A stretch of 64,000 bases of DNA from Cephalopachus bancanus (lineage: Eukaryota > Chordata > Mammalia > Primates > Tarsiidae): positions 1,262,501 through 1,326,500 of the forward strand of contig JAPVLO010000040.1 in assembly GCA_027257055.1 (NCBI GenBank). Direction: 5' to 3'. How positions within the stretch are numbered: the stretch's first letter is position 1; each line of letters begins with the position of its first letter. A program made the position numbers and the translations under genes. Below, in pieces: positions 11,090 through 22,234 of this stretch. Below the pieces are notes generated by a model, which did not search any database, had not been told where the DNA came from, and worked only from the letters and a program-made list of their open reading frames with translations.

Positions 11090-11680
11090 ACTCTCTTGCA
11101 AGCGTCTGCAGGTGGGTGCTTTCAACGGGCCTTGTGCCAAGTCCTGGGAGGCAGTCTTCAAAGGAGAGTCAGAACTCCACCTGGCTTTGGCTAAGTGAGA
11201 TAAATCGGGACAGGAAGAAAGGCGGAGTCAGGCAGAAGAGAAGGGTGTGAGGAAATGTACAGCGAGGTGTCAGGGAGCTGTCAACACAGGCACGACAGCA
11301 GAAGTTGGAGTAATGGAAGTTAAGCCAGCGTAGGTAGGCTGGGGTCAGACCACAAGGTTCTTGCTAAAGATAGCAGGTTTTGTTCTACAAACAGTGGGGA
11401 GTCCCTGAAGATTCACAGGAGATGATTCCAATAAAGTGCTTAGCATGATGATTGACACATAGTGAGCATTCAATAAATGTTAGCTGTTATCATTATTCAT
11501 TTAATTAAAGTCTTCGGTCTAAGGAGGTAGCCCTTGGATGTTGTGAGATAAAAATATCCAAGTAGTTATATGCATGTTCGCTGCTACCATCCACACACTG
11601 TGTGACCGTATGAAAGTCTCCAAACCTCTTTGGGCCCCAGTCACCTCATCCATAAAATAAGCGTGCTGCATTTGGTGGTC
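11090..11680. repeat. L2 (-) fragment followed by two MIR (+) pieces
   Basis: About 11,090-11,430 resembles reversed L2 ('GTTTTGTTCTACAAACAGTG', 'GGGAGTCCCTGAAGATTCAC'). 11,430-11,500 is a MIR 3' end ('AAGTGCTTAGCATGATGATT', 'AGTGAGCATTCAATAAATGT'). 11,590-11,665 is a MIR core ('ACTGTGTGACCGTATGAAAG'). Confidence 0.6.
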
Positions 11681-11990
11681 TCTGACTTTTTCTTCCTGCT
11701 ACCCAGTCCCTAATCCTGAGACTCTGCTAACAGCTTCTATTCCTGATCTCACTGACCTATCCTTTCTGTGAATACCACCTCTTGGGGCATACCATGCAAA
11801 TCTGTACTCTCTTGCATCTTTCCTCATTGTCCCGATTTCCAGAGCTTCTGGTTTGCCTAGAAACTATGTCTTTATTCAGGTGTTCCATCAGGACCTGCCG
11901 AAGAACTGAGTACCTAGATAACTCTCAGTAGCTATTGATTTAGGAGGAGTCCTGGGAAAACTGGAGTTAAAATTCAGTGTTGTCTTAATG
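11681..11990. other. unclassified, weakly L2-like
   Basis: Pyrimidine-rich text at 11,685-11,835 could be an L2 fragment. There is no gene. Confidence 0.3.
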
Positions 11991-11994
11991 ATGA

Positions 11995-12112
11995 TAAAAA
12001 CGAGGAGAAGGAAGAGGATGAGAAAAAGAAGAGGAGAAGAAGAAGAAGAGGAGGGGGAGGAGGAAGAGGAGAAGGAGTGGACGTGGATAAGGACAAGGAC
12101 AAGGAGGAAATA
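11995..12112. repeat. (GAA)/(GGA) purine tract
   Basis: Purine-rich imperfect GAA/GAG/GGA repeat of about 115 bp. The reverse frame gives a Ser/Leu-rich artefact peptide. Confidence 0.9.
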
Positions 12113-12209
12113 ACACTGAGTGTCCAACATGTTCTGGGCTCTACTAAGCATTTTACATACCGAGCAGACATAACCATCAGTCCAGAGATTCAGATGTTCA
12201 AGAAATATC

Positions 12210-12500
12210 GCCAGGTTCGGTGGCTCAGCCTGCAATCCCACGCCTTTGGGAGGCTGAGGTGAATGGATTGCCTGAGCCCGTGGGATCGAGACCCGCCTGG
12301 GCAGTGAGACCTCATCTCTACAATAAATCAAAAAATCAGCCGGGCGTGGAAGCGCATGCCTGTAATTCCAGCTACTTGGAAGGCTGAGGTGGAAAGATCG
12401 CCAGAGCCCAGCAGGTTGAGGCTGCGGTGGCCGGGAGCGGTCACTGCACTCCAGTCTGGGCGACCGAGTGAGACTCCAACTCAAAAAATAAAAATAAAAA
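12210..12500 (+). repeat. Alu dimer, lineage-specific type
   Basis: It starts 'GCCAGGTTCGGTGGCTCAGC' and ends 'GAGACTCCAACTC' plus an A-rich tail. It has the private 'CTCTACAATAAATCAAAAA' linker. The flanks show a target-site duplication 'AGAAATATC' on both sides. Confidence 0.95.
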
Positions 12501-13249
12501 GAAATATCACACTCTTATTCCTTGAAGCCAATCTAATTTCAACATTGTGCCCCTACCCCATGTGGGCTGTCAGGAGATGCCCCTCTTGATGGTTTTTTGG
12601 GTCACCTTCACTGTCTAAGGTGCACCCATCACCAGGAGTCCTGTGTGATCCCTAGAGGACAGGAAGCAGCTTCTCCTCCCTACTCATTCCTGGTGGCTGA
12701 CCCCATTGTCATTCTCCAGAGTCTGGTGGCTGCATCTGCACAACCTAGGCATGGAGAAACTTTTGACAAGACCAGCACCCCAAGACCCAGGGCCCCATCT
12801 TCCTGCACCGTTTCTTGCCATTCTGTTTCCCCTTCCCTCCAGGCTTTGCCAAAACCAGGACCAGAGCTTGAAACTCTTAGACCCACAGCTTTCTTCCTGC
12901 CTCCATCCCACCCTGTCCAGGAAAAACCTCTGAGTCTGGCAGGCATCCCCTCCTCGAAAGTTCCTCCTCCCTCAAGCCCTGGTCTCCTTCTTACTTTTGA
13001 TAAATTTTGATCACTCACTACAACTAGAGTCTAAATATTTTCTAGGAAAAGAAAATTTCCCCTTTCCTAGAAAGCAGAAGCACATCTTTGGCTCCCCCTA
13101 GAGGGTGAGAGAAAACAGATGTGGTCCATCATTCCAGCACATGAAACTGAGGGGGGACATCCCCCAGCCAGGGTGCCCATGAAGACACTCTGAGAGTGGG
13201 ACCCAACAAGCAGCACCAAAGACAATAAAGAAACAAATGGACATGACTG
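12501..13249. other. unclassified GC-rich non-coding sequence
   Basis: Overlapping frames up to 137 codons (12,597-13,010 plus; 12,680-13,018 minus) reflect the GC-rich, stop-poor composition; no domain is seen. At 13,091-13,111 the strand opposite to that shown contains CCCTCTAGGGGGAG, a possible CTCF core (about 11 of 13). Confidence 0.35.
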
Positions 13250-13860
13250 CATGCCAATAAAACTTTATTTACGGACATTGACATTTTAATTTCATGTAAG
13301 TTTCACATGCCACAAAATATTACTTTTTTTAGCCATTTAAAAATGTAAAAATAAGTCTTTAGAATTTTTTCTCTTAAAAAGTGAACTCGGGCCAGGTGCA
13401 GTGGCTCAAGTCTGTAATCCCAGGACTTTGGGAGGCTGAGGCAAGAGGATTGCCTGAGTTCAGGGATTCATGACCAGCCTGGGCAACTTGGCAAGACCTC
13501 GTCTCTATAATAAATAAATAAATAAATTAGCTGGGTGTGGTGGCGCTCACCTGTGATTCCAGCTACTTGGAAGGTTGAGGCAGAAGGATTCCCTGAGCCC
13601 AGCAGATCGAGGCTACGGTGGCCATGAGCATGCCACTGCATTCTAGCCTGGGCAATAGAGTGAGACTCAGACTCAAAAATAGAAAATGAAATAAAATAAA
13701 ATGCCTGCTCCTCAGCTATGACTCTGCATTATGTCCTTTCAATGTCATACTTTCTAAAACAAGAGTAGAAGCTTTTAAAAAAGTGAGCTCATCGACCTTA
13801 CAAAAAGAAGCAGTTAGTTGGACTTGGCCCATGGGTCATACTTTGCCAGCCCCAGTGTGT
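13250..13860 (-). repeat. hAT-type DNA transposon fossil, split by an Alu
   Basis: On the minus strand it begins 'GCTGGCAAAGTATGACCCAT' (from ~13,850) and, across the Alu, ends around 'ATAAAGTTTTATTGG' (~13,255). This resembles nonautonomous hAT elements whose ends read ggttggcaaactatggcccg and ttttattggaacac. It is split by the Alu at 13,390-13,701. Confidence 0.5.
13390..13701 (+). repeat. Alu dimer
   Basis: It starts 'GGCCAGGTGCAGTGGCTCAA' and ends 'GAGTGAGACTCAGACTC' plus an A-rich tail. The linker has expanded to (AATA)n. Both arms are complete. It is nested in the hAT fossil. Confidence 0.95.
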
Positions 13861-13864
13861 AGAG

Positions 13865-14350
13865 GAATGAGCATTGGATTTAGGATCAATCACATACCGT
13901 TCCTGCCCCTACTTTTTCACAGCTCCAAGATCTTGGACAAGTTATTTAAAGTTTCTGAGTTTGTTTTCTCCTCAAAAGACATAAAATAGTACCATTCTCA
14001 TAGGATTATTGTGAGTTTTAATCAAGGTACAGTGTAAAGTAGCATTGGACACAAACACCCCAAATGATAACATTTACATTAGGACAGCAGTGACTCTTTC
14101 CTATCATGGAAGAAAAAATCTGGATTCTGAAACATATGAAATAGGGGGAAATAGGGGGAAGAAATCAGAAAAGTTCCAGCTTGTGGCCCTGGCTCTGCTG
14201 CTTGGAGCTGTGTGACCTTGATGGCGTTACTCAAACTCTCTGAACTTCAGTTTTTCATGTTTAAAATATTGTTAATATGCCTCACGGGTTTTTACAAGAT
14301 TATTTCAATGGCATAAGGAGTAAAGTACTTGAAATATAATAGGCAAAAAA
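13865..14350 (+). repeat. two MIR SINEs in the same orientation
   Basis: MIR 1 (~13,870-14,060): 'AAGATCTTGGACAAGTTATT'. MIR 2 (~14,170-14,350): 'GAGCTGTGTGACCTTGATGG' then 'TTATTTCAATGGCATAAGGA'. Between them is a small tandem 'GAAATAGGGG' repeat at ~14,138-14,160. Confidence 0.75.
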
Positions 14351-15600
14351 AAGGTAGCTATTATTTATTCCAATGCTGTTTTGAGCACGTTTTTCATTCC
14401 AAACGTCTTTTTTTAAGAGAAAAAAACCAAAGTTCTTTATCAAAAGCACGTCTCCTCGCTATCTCCAAAACATCTCTTTTGATAGTTCCCCTGTGCGCCA
14501 TCAACACAACATGCCCCTTCCTCCCCAAGGAAAACCTTCTTGCTGAAAACTGGGGCAGCCCTTTGAACTGGTATTCTTCTTCCACACTGAGAAACAACAT
14601 CGGGTGGCATGCTGGGAGGTTTTTGTTTCCTCTTTCTCATCCTTGGAGTTGCCCTTTTGGGGTCTGAGGCTGACAAGGGACTGGCATGGGGACAGGCTGC
14701 CCACATGCATGGCCTGAGGAGGCGGCATTGTCTGCCCAAGCCTCGTTACTGCTGAGGGGGCCTCGGGTCCCTGCCGGCTTTATGGGTGAGTCCCATCATC
14801 AGTTCCCAGCTGGCATGTCTCCAACCTGACACGGACAGCCTTGGGATGGGCCGGGCCTCACTTCTTATTGATAAAGTTTCTTGACATGTCATCTTGGTGG
14901 AAGCCTGTTCAGGGCTAGAAGTTTGACACGGATGAAGGACCCATGATGCTTTGGTGGAGGAGAGAACAATAGCAGAAATTCCTTCTAGGTGTCCGTCCTG
15001 CCCCTCACAGAGAGATGCATGGGCCCAGAGCCAGGGTTTGCAGCCAAGAAACTGGAGCCAGGCTAGAGAACAAAAAAAGCCAAGTGACAAGAGCCCAAAG
15101 AAGGTTATGACCAGGAAGTAGCAGAATGCAGGTACTGAGTCCAATGAGTGAGGATAGAGCCCCAAATCAGGACAAAGTCCAAAAGTTGGATGCCTTCAGT
15201 CCATGTGTGCCAAGGACCTTCCCTCCCCTAGACACTGAACCAGGTCCTGGACCTGGGTGACAAGTATGACACTGCTGTCTAAAAGAACTTGCTTTCTGGG
15301 CAAAGAGGTGTTCACAAACAGACACTGCTGTGTGTTCCCAAACCCATTTTACTGTATTCTCAGGCACACGGCGATTCTGTGCTTCCACTTCTTGCCGTGT
15401 GAGCTGTAGACCTGAGTTCTGGTTGATGGAAGGATGTGATGGGGATGTGGCTAGGCCTGGCTTACAAAATGCCCCTACAGCCTCTTCCCAATTAGCGACC
15501 AAACACAGAGTCTAATAGTGGAGGCCTGCCCCGGGGTAGGGGCATAGCCACAACACAGAAGGAACCTGGGTCGCTAAATGACCCCATAAAAGGCTTCCTT
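14351..15600. other. unclassified non-coding sequence
   Basis: Minus frames of 99, 139 and 111 codons (14,440-14,739; 14,746-15,165; 15,167-15,502) and a plus frame of 112 codons (14,329-14,667) have no recognisable domain and compete with one another. Around 15,215-15,320 the text is faintly L2-like. Confidence 0.3.
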
Positions 15601-15684
15601 GTCCTTGTCCTTAAGAAGCTTACAGCCTGGAGAGAAAGGCCCACCCCCCGCTAGGGAAGGTCATCATGGGCAGCTGTCAGAGAC
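15601..15684 (+). repeat. inverted repeat, left arm
   Basis: 84 bp from 'GTCCTTGTCCTTAAGAAGCT' to 'CAGCTGTCAGAGAC'. It is the reverse complement of 16,086-16,168 with one substitution and one 1-bp indel. The spacer is about 400 bp. Part of it is L2-like, but the precise shared boundaries exclude two independent repeats as the cause. Confidence 0.93.
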
Positions 15685-16085
15685 AGAGACAGAGATGTTT
15701 ACCAAGAAACTTGATGTGAGCAAGAAATGAACCTTTAACATGTTAAACCACTGAGAGTCAGGGGTTAACTTGCTAGAGCAGTTAACCTATCCTTACTAAT
15801 AAACATGTTGGGAAAATATATAAGAGAACCAAAGTTGCGGCATTATAAGGCAAGATGGATGAACAGAATGAAATCGAGCATCACTTCCAGCTGGAGAGTG
15901 TTGAGATTTTAGCATTCTCCAGCCTCCCAACCCCGAGATGTTCTGAGTCAAACCTGAGCTACTGCTGGAGTTTGTCTCTGAGCCTCCTGATGGAGATGGC
16001 CTGCTGTCCACTCCTGACTCATTCAGCTCCTGCAGATGCCTGCTGATCCAACAGTTCCCCAATGCCCCTGACCTGTTTCTCCAGG
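15685..16085. other. loop between the inverted repeat arms
   Basis: About 400 bp of unrecognised sequence. A long minus frame (15,796-16,365) begins in the loop region and runs through the right arm; it has no domain and is treated as chance. Confidence 0.5.
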
Positions 16086-16168
16086 GTCTCTGACAGCTGC
16101 CATGATGACCTTCCCTAGCGGGGGGTGGGCCTTTCTCTCCAGGCTGTGAGCTTCTTAAGGACAAGGAC
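16086..16168 (-). repeat. inverted repeat, right arm
   Basis: From 'GTCTCTGACAGCTGCCATGA' to 'TTCTTAAGGACAAGGAC'; partner of 15,601-15,684. At about 98% identity it looks younger than the old repeats around it. A transcript through both arms could fold into an 80-bp duplex. Confidence 0.93.
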
Positions 16169-16335
16169 CGTCTGCTTCTCCAGCACTGAACCGAGAACAC
16201 AGGAGAAAGCAAGACTAAGCTCTCTGCTTGATGAGCAAACAGATGGCATGCTTCCGTGTCCTTCAGAGCTGACCAGGTGGGTGACTGTCGCTTTGCACTA
16301 TTCTCCACATCCTGGCTTCTTCTTGGCCTATTTCT

Positions 16336-16815
16336 CCGTGCTGTGGTAGATTGCAAAGTGGCCACATCTTCCCTCTGCCCCTATGCATGTGTTCCTTTAC
16401 AATGGGCCTTAGCCACTCTTTCCATCAAACAGTGGGATTTATTTCTCCACCCCTTGAATCTGGGCATGGCTGTGTGACTTGCCTCAGCTTATGGGACATC
16501 AGCAAATCAGATGTAAGCTGACACTTGAAAAGCACATGTACATTGGGATCTATTCTTTCCTGCTCCTGTGAAACTTGTGGGCAAGCCTGAGCTGGCCTGT
16601 TGAAAAAGGAGATGCCACATGGAGACCATCCCGACCACCACACTGGGAGGCCTTAATTAGGAAGTGAAGTCATTCCAGACCATTCTTCCACAGCCATGCC
16701 AGCTCAGAACAGGATACCACCCAGTCAACACACAGAATCACAAAAGGTTAGAAATGCTTCGTGTCTTAACCAACTATATGTGTCATGTTTCGTTAAACAG
16801 GGTTAACTGATACAC
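16336..16815 (+). repeat. MLT1-type LTR (ERVL-MaLR)
   Basis: It starts 'TGTGGTAGATTGCAAAGTGG', has 'CTGGGCATGGCTGTGTGACT' and 'TGGAGACCATCCCGACCACC', and ends 'GGTTAACTGATACACA'. This order is the standard MLT1 LTR layout. No adjacent internal region is visible, so it is a solo LTR. Confidence 0.8.
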
Positions 16816-17138
16816 ATGTCCAGTCACCCATGAGAGATCTGCCCGATTGTTAGGAATCCCAAAACTATCATCAGTAAATACCAGCTGATTTTACCCTGTT
16901 CTCTCACCTCCATAGTTAGAGCCTTCCCATATGTGAGACTGGGAAAATAAAAATAGAAAAGTAAATCATTTCCCCTTTTTCTCCCTGCTGTGGTCTAAGG
17001 TGACCAGAATCCCCCATAGGGTCAGCTCTCAGCAAAACCTTCCACACTATAAGGAGAAGAAAAAAGAATGTAATAGGTGGGCTTCCATCTTCCCTGCACA
17101 CATGCACGCGCTTGCACTCAAAGTGTACACACCTACAC
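16816..17138. other. unclassified non-coding stretch
   Basis: No gene or recognised repeat before the CA microsatellite. Confidence 0.3.
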
Positions 17139-17145
17139 ACACATC

Positions 17146-17188
<43 letters not shown>
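17139..17188. repeat. (CA)n microsatellite
   Basis: About 20 CA units, nearly uninterrupted. Confidence 0.95.
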
Positions 17189-17338
17189 ATACATAGCTTT
17201 TGCATCATTGACAGTGGGGCAGAACAACTCTAATTGATTCAGAAGCTGGGAGGATCAAAGGTAGGAATCATGGGAGGAAACTAAAAGCAAAAGCAAATGA
17301 GGTGGTCTTTAAAGTTTCACTTGTAAACTGACTAATGC

Positions 17339-17643
17339 ATTTATTTATTTATTTATTTATTTTTGAGTTGGAGTCTCACTCCGTCACCCAGGCTGGAGTG
17401 CAGTGGCACACTCACAGCCACCCCAGTATCAACTTGCTGGGCTCAGGCGATCCTTCCACCTCAGTCTTCCAAATAGACGGAACTACAGGTGTGCGCTACC
17501 ATGCCCGGCTAGTTTTTGATTTATTGTAGAGACAAGGTCTCGCCGAGTTGCTGGGGCTGATCTCGCACCCGTGGGCTCAGGCAATCCACTCGCCTTGGCC
17601 TCCCAAAGTGCTGGGATTGCAGGCTGAACCACCAAACCTGGCC
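17339..17643 (-). repeat. Alu dimer with (TTTA)n tail
   Basis: The reversed tail has become (TTTA)n. Then 'GAGTTGGAGTCTCACTCCGT' and the end 'CAGGCTGAACCACCAAACCT'. Full-length, lineage-specific type ('TGATTTATTGTAGAGACAAG' linker). Confidence 0.95.
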
Positions 17644-18190
17644 CGTCCTAATGCACTTTTCAAATTGGTAAAGCAAACTTTGGGATGGAACACTTTCTCC
17701 AAGTTTGTCTTTCCCAGGCAAGAGTCTCTGCCCACCTGCAAAAGCATGTTTGCTACTTCTATGTGATATTATATAATATAAATTAATAAATGCATTATAA
17801 AGGTACAATATATTTTGCCTAATTGCTTTATATATCAGGGTTGTGATGGGGCCTGGACACTGACAAATAAAATAGAAATAGTCCCTTCCCAAAAGAGGTG
17901 ATTTTCTGGAGACTGTGTAAAGTAGCGCATAAATGTCCCATTATTCCTACGTGTGACCACCATCTATTAAACATATGGTATGTACTACCCCTTGGTGATA
18001 CAGCAGAGAGTAAGACACAATTTCTGCTCTTATTGAGTTTGTATCTAATGAAGATACACCGAGCCTGTATGCCAGTGAGCTCAGAGAAGTGCGATAACTT
18101 ACACAAGTCACACAGCAGAGCTGAGATTCAAATTCATGTTTCCTACCTCCATCTGAGAGTGCTCATTCCACACATCTCACTGCAGTGAAT
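17644..18190 (-). repeat. L2/MIR fossils
   Basis: 'AAACATATGGTATGTACTAC' and 'CTTATTGAGTTTGTATCTAA' (~17,960-18,055) resemble reversed L2. 'ACACAAGTCACACAGCAGAG' (~18,100) is a reversed MIR core. The first 280 bp are unclassified. Confidence 0.5.
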
Positions 18191-18829
18191 CTAGAAGGAA
18201 GGATGGCTATCCCTGACTTCACTTGGAACAAGTGGCAGAGCCTCTCACTCTCGCTTTAACCATAAGTTGGTAAACTACAAACACTAATGGCAGTCAATCC
18301 AATTGTGACAGTGATGGTTCATTGGCACTTTAAATAGCAAGTTTAAAACAATGGTGCCAGTTAGACTTTGTTGGTTGTAAGCAACAGAAATAGCTCTGGT
18401 TAACTTAAGCAAAAAATAAATAAATAAGCTTGAGGAATGACATGGAGTAGCTCCAAGCATCAACAGCAAAGTTGAATAGCCAAGCTCCAAGAGAGTCAAT
18501 AAAGAGAGAAGCTTCCAGGCTCCAGACACCACTAGAAGGAGAAATCAGCTTCAATCATCTATTGTTTGCCCGTTTCCATTTCCTTTGTGTGTGTGTGTTG
18601 TGTTTTCTGCTTTCTATACCTCTACTCAAGAATCAAATTCTTGTAGGAGAGACTCTGACTGGTCAAACTTGAGGTTCATGCCAACCTTTGACAACTCTCC
18701 CAAATAGGAATCAAGGTGCTGTTGCCAGAAGGAAGTAGGATGGCTGGTGGGCAGGCAACTACAAACCCTGCCCACAATGGCAGTCGTTAGAGAATTTGTG
18801 GATGCAGGAGCCAAGAGAAATTCAAAGGG
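18191..18829. other. unclassified, possible old dispersed repeat
   Basis: Around 18,365-18,440 'GGTTGTAAGCAACAGAAATA' and 'TCTGGTTAACTTAAGCAAAA' look like an old dispersed repeat that I cannot name. There is no gene. Confidence 0.3.
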
Positions 18830-19580
18830 TAAGGTGGTGGATTATGCTCTCAAAAAATGGTTGCATCAACATTAATCCCATCACATATACTTTTCTTACG
18901 TGTGACACTCGTTCATCAACAAATGGCCCTATTCCTTCTCCCCTTAAACCTAGGCAGAAAGTAACTGCTTCAACCAATAAAATGTGGCAGCAGGGATGCT
19001 GTGTGATGCCCGAGACTGGGACATAAAAAGCTTCCCCCAGGGTCACTCACTCTCTCAGGATGCACATCTTTGGGAGCCCTGTGCTACCATGTAGGATAGG
19101 ACGTGAAAACATTATGTGGAGAAAGAGAGGGAAGGCCAAGGAGCCTACATGAGTCTCCCTCGCCCCGACACCAGTCATCTGAGTGTGGAAACCTTTGAGA
19201 TTGCTCTAACCTTAGCACTTCATCAGAAATCTCAAATCAGAACCATCCAGCTGAACTATTCCTGAATTCCTTACACATAGAAAGCGTGAGATATAAAAAG
19301 TGATTATTGTTTTAAGTGACTAATGGGCAACTTGGCGAGACCTCATCTCTACAATAAATCAAAAAATCAGCCGGGCGTGGTAGCGCGAACCTGTAGTTCC
19401 AGCTACTTGGAAGGCTGAGGCGGAAGGATAGCCGCAGCCCAGCAGGTTGAGGCTGCGGTGGCCGGGAGCGGCCACTGCACTCCAGTCTGGGTGACAGAGT
19501 GAGACTCCAACTCAAAAAAAAAAAAAAAAAGTTTGAGGTGACTTGTTACCCAATCACAGTAACTGTAACAGGCAGTGCTA
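18830..19580 (+). repeat. MLT1-type LTR interrupted by an Alu
   Basis: 'CAACCAATAAAATGTGGCAG' (~18,970), 'GAACCATCCAGCTGAACTAT' (~19,240) and 'TGTTTTAAGTGACT' (~19,308) follow the MLT1 order. After the Alu (19,324-19,531) the LTR end resumes at 'GTTTGAGGTGACTTGTTACC'. Solo LTR with a nested SINE. Confidence 0.75.
19324..19531 (+). repeat. 5'-truncated Alu
   Basis: It begins mid left arm at 'GGGCAACTTGGCGAGACCTC' and ends 'GAGACTCCAACTC' plus poly(A). The flanks 'GTTTTAAGTGACT' and 'GTTTGAGGTGACTT' form an imperfect target-site duplication. The truncation therefore occurred at insertion. Confidence 0.92.
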
Positions 19581-20335
19581 CTATGTTAACAGGGGTTAGC
19601 AGTTATGCTAGTTGATAATCCATTCATTAGTCAAACATTTTACAGTTCATGAAGCACTTTTACATTCATCCTTTCAATGGGCCCTCACAACACTGCACTC
19701 AAAAATGTTGGTTTCCCTGTCTTCTTTCAAATCCTCTTTCACCAACCATTCTCCACCACGTACATATTCTGAGTGCTTCCCAAGACCAGCCCTGGACCCT
19801 TTTTTCTCACCTCTGCACTCATTCTCTCCAGAACTCAAAGGGTCTAATTTCCAGTGTGAGACGGTGATGGCCTGAACCATGGTTGTGACAATGGGATCGA
19901 GAGACTTGGATCCATTTAAGAGATATGAATGAGGTAAACCCTCGCAGTATCTTCCGGTCCATTTGGGATCAGACTGCCCCACACATTAAGGAACATTGAA
20001 CATCTCTGACTCCTGCCCATGAATTGCTGGTTTCACTCCCCAGTTTTGGTGACAGCCAGTGAAAGACCAAATGGCACCTTCGTGACAGCAATGCATCCCC
20101 CAAACAAAGAGTACTGCTAGGATGCTCAAGGTGTGCTGGGAAATTTGGATTAAGAGCTAGAAAATTCTCCCAAGGTTCTGATATAGACAGGTAGTGATGT
20201 TTCTTACTGAAACAGGACCAGGAGGATAATCACTTGCTGGGTCGGGTTAGCTTACACAGTGCTAGAACCACTCAGTACAGAGTTAGATAAATGGATCTGA
20301 ATCATGAACCACTGATGCTGCCAGGACCTGGTAAA
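19581..20335. other. non-coding with a MIR-like piece
   Basis: 19,625-19,695 ('TTTTACAGTTCATGAAGCAC', 'ATTCATCCTTTCAATGGGCC') is a reversed MIR-like fragment. Frames at 19,612-19,982 show no domain. Confidence 0.35.
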
Positions 20336-20339
20336 TAGG

Positions 20340-20640
20340 ACAGATAAGGCTTCTGTGCTCCCAAGTTGACCTCCTAGGGTGGGAGACAAGAAAGATTGCC
20401 GTCAAATCAATCAGCAAGGTAGATTACACAAAGCACTACAGAAAGGATAAAGTTTATAACAAGATGAAACCTCTTTGCAACAGAGAGGTCAGAGAAGGCC
20501 TCTTGGAGAAATGAAAGTTGGGCTTGAAAGGTGGGCCCAGTCACAGGAAGGGCTGGGGCAAAAGCATTCCAGGTTAAGGTACCAGCAAAAATGGGACCAC
20601 ATGGCCACAGATGTGGCTGAAAACTTTGGGGAGGGTGCCA
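20340..20640 (-). repeat. L2 LINE fragment
   Basis: 'GGTCAGAGAAGGCCTCTTGG' followed by 'GGGCAAAAGCATTCCAGGTT' is the reverse of the L2 3' region (ggaatgctcttcccc...ggaagccttccctgacc). Confidence 0.7.
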
Positions 20641-21129
20641 GGAATGAGAAGAGGCATATAATAAAGGACTCTGGTAGCCACAAAGATAGTAACATTTCAA
20701 GAGGACAGAGGAAGAAGAATTCAATTAAGATGGAGTTGAGAAGCCAGAGAGGCAGGATAGAAACCAGAAGTGTGCAGAGTCACAGAAGCCAGAAGAAGAG
20801 AGCATCATGAGAAGACAGAGACAGTCATGAGAGTCGCATGCTGTGCATGGAGAGCTGAGGAAGAGGAGATGCTGAGATGTGTGTCTATTGGATTTGGCCA
20901 CAACAGGGTCATGAGAGACCTTGGTCCAGCCACCTCAGGGAAGTAGTATAAATAACAAGGGATAAGAAGATAGACATTTGGTTTGGCCTGACTCCTTCCC
21001 TAATGGGTTCCCTCTCCTTTTCTGGATTTGGACTGCTATTTGGGGGATCCATTCTGACCATGCAGCCAATGATTCTAAAGACTTAGACTTGAGCATTTTG
21101 TTTATATTAACAAATCCCTCAAACAACAA
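20641..21129. other. unclassified non-coding sequence
   Basis: A purine-rich stretch at 20,690-20,880 gives a 111-codon Lys/Arg/Ser-rich plus frame with no domain. Nothing else is recognised. Confidence 0.3.
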
Positions 21130-21520
21130 TCCTATTCGTGTACTTAGATATCAGCTGTACAACAGGCACAGTGATAGATGCCCTCGTGTATGGTTTAATG
21201 CTCGTAACAACACTGTGAGGTTAGGCGGCATTAGTTCCTTCTTGTAGGGAAAAAAAAAAGTTTCAGAAAGGATGAGATTTGCCAGGATTCATATCCGGGT
21301 CCCTCCTGACCCCAGAGTTCTTAAGTCTTTTCACCAGTAACTCTGCCTTTCTAATTCTCTGATGGTTCTTTCTGTTTTCTAAAATCACCCCAGTTATGTT
21401 GCCTAGTGGAATCAACTTGAGGTAGGCTGGGAAGGCCAGGGATCAGAACCCAGATCTGCCCTGAAATCACTGTGTGCCCTTGACCTCCCTCTGAGACGAT
21501 TTAATCATCAAGAGGAACAG
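21130..21520. repeat. MIR (-) and MIR (+) pieces
   Basis: 21,130-21,345: 'CACTGTGAGGTTAGGCGGCA' with 'TTTCAGAAAGGATGAGATTT', a reversed MIR. 21,425-21,520: 'CTGAAATCACTGTGTGCCCT' then 'TGACCTCCCTCTGAGACGAT', a forward MIR core. Confidence 0.65.
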
Positions 21521-22029
21521 CAAGCCTGACACTGAGACCTGGCAGGGGTGGAGTGGGGATCAGATTTCCAGATATAAAAATGCTTTAAAAAGGGAAACCG
21601 TACAGCCAATATAACATGGTGCTTATCCTGTGTGCATCAGACCTTGCTGAGAGCAGAATTCTAAAACTATCTGAACTCTCTAAGCGTTCAGAACTTGGGG
21701 AGAGGAAGAACAAGGTGTGTAATTTTTTGTTGTCACTGCTTTAGAAGCTCAAAGAAGGATTGGGAAATCGTGACTTCTAAAGCCCACAGCTTTGAGTTTC
21801 TGTGGACAGCTGGGCCTGGAGATGATGTCATCTGGCATGAGTGAGAAAGCCTCCCATTAGAGAAAAGTGATTTGCAGGAAGGGAATTTCTGTACTCTGCG
21901 TGTGGGCAAGGGACGACCAAATGTTCCCTGGCATCGTGCTTGATTACCCGTAAAATGAGGCCCCATTCTCCATGTTCCCTGGGGTGAAAGGAATATCAAA
22001 CCATAGGAGACCATGCTCACCTAACCCCA
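21521..22029. other. unclassified non-coding sequence
   Basis: Nothing recognised. The 95-codon minus frame at 21,733-22,020 has no domain. Confidence 0.3.
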
Positions 22030-22234
22030 AAACTCAGATCCTGCATGTGAACACACTTTGAAAAATGGAATATAAGGAAATAATTTGAGAGATATATATG
22101 CAGATTTACAGGCATGCTTATCACACCATAGTTTACAGTAAAAAAAGTAAACAGAGCCTGAAACTTCTCAAGAGTGGGCTGATTAAACCAACTTTATGGT
22201 ATATCTGTGTACTTGATTACGGCGATGCTCATTA
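22030..22234 (+). repeat. older L1-like fragment
   Basis: 'AGAGTGGGCTGATTAAACCA' and 'TTTATGGTATATCTGTGTAC' are typical of an old L1/HAL1 3' region. It abuts the younger L1 at about 22,235. Confidence 0.5.

Noticed and set aside
11888..12484. 198-codon open frame on the minus strand
   Set aside because: It reads antisense through an Alu and a GAA/GGA purine tract; the peptide is Alu-translation plus Ser/Leu runs.
15601..16168. Inverted repeat as the terminal repeats of a DNA transposon
   Set aside because: No target-site duplication outside the arms, no transposase remnant, and the arms include L2-like sequence; a local inverted copy fits better.
15796..16365. 189-codon open frame on the minus strand
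   Set aside because: No domain, low-complexity Ser/Arg content, and it runs through one arm of a recent inverted repeat, so the frame is accidental.
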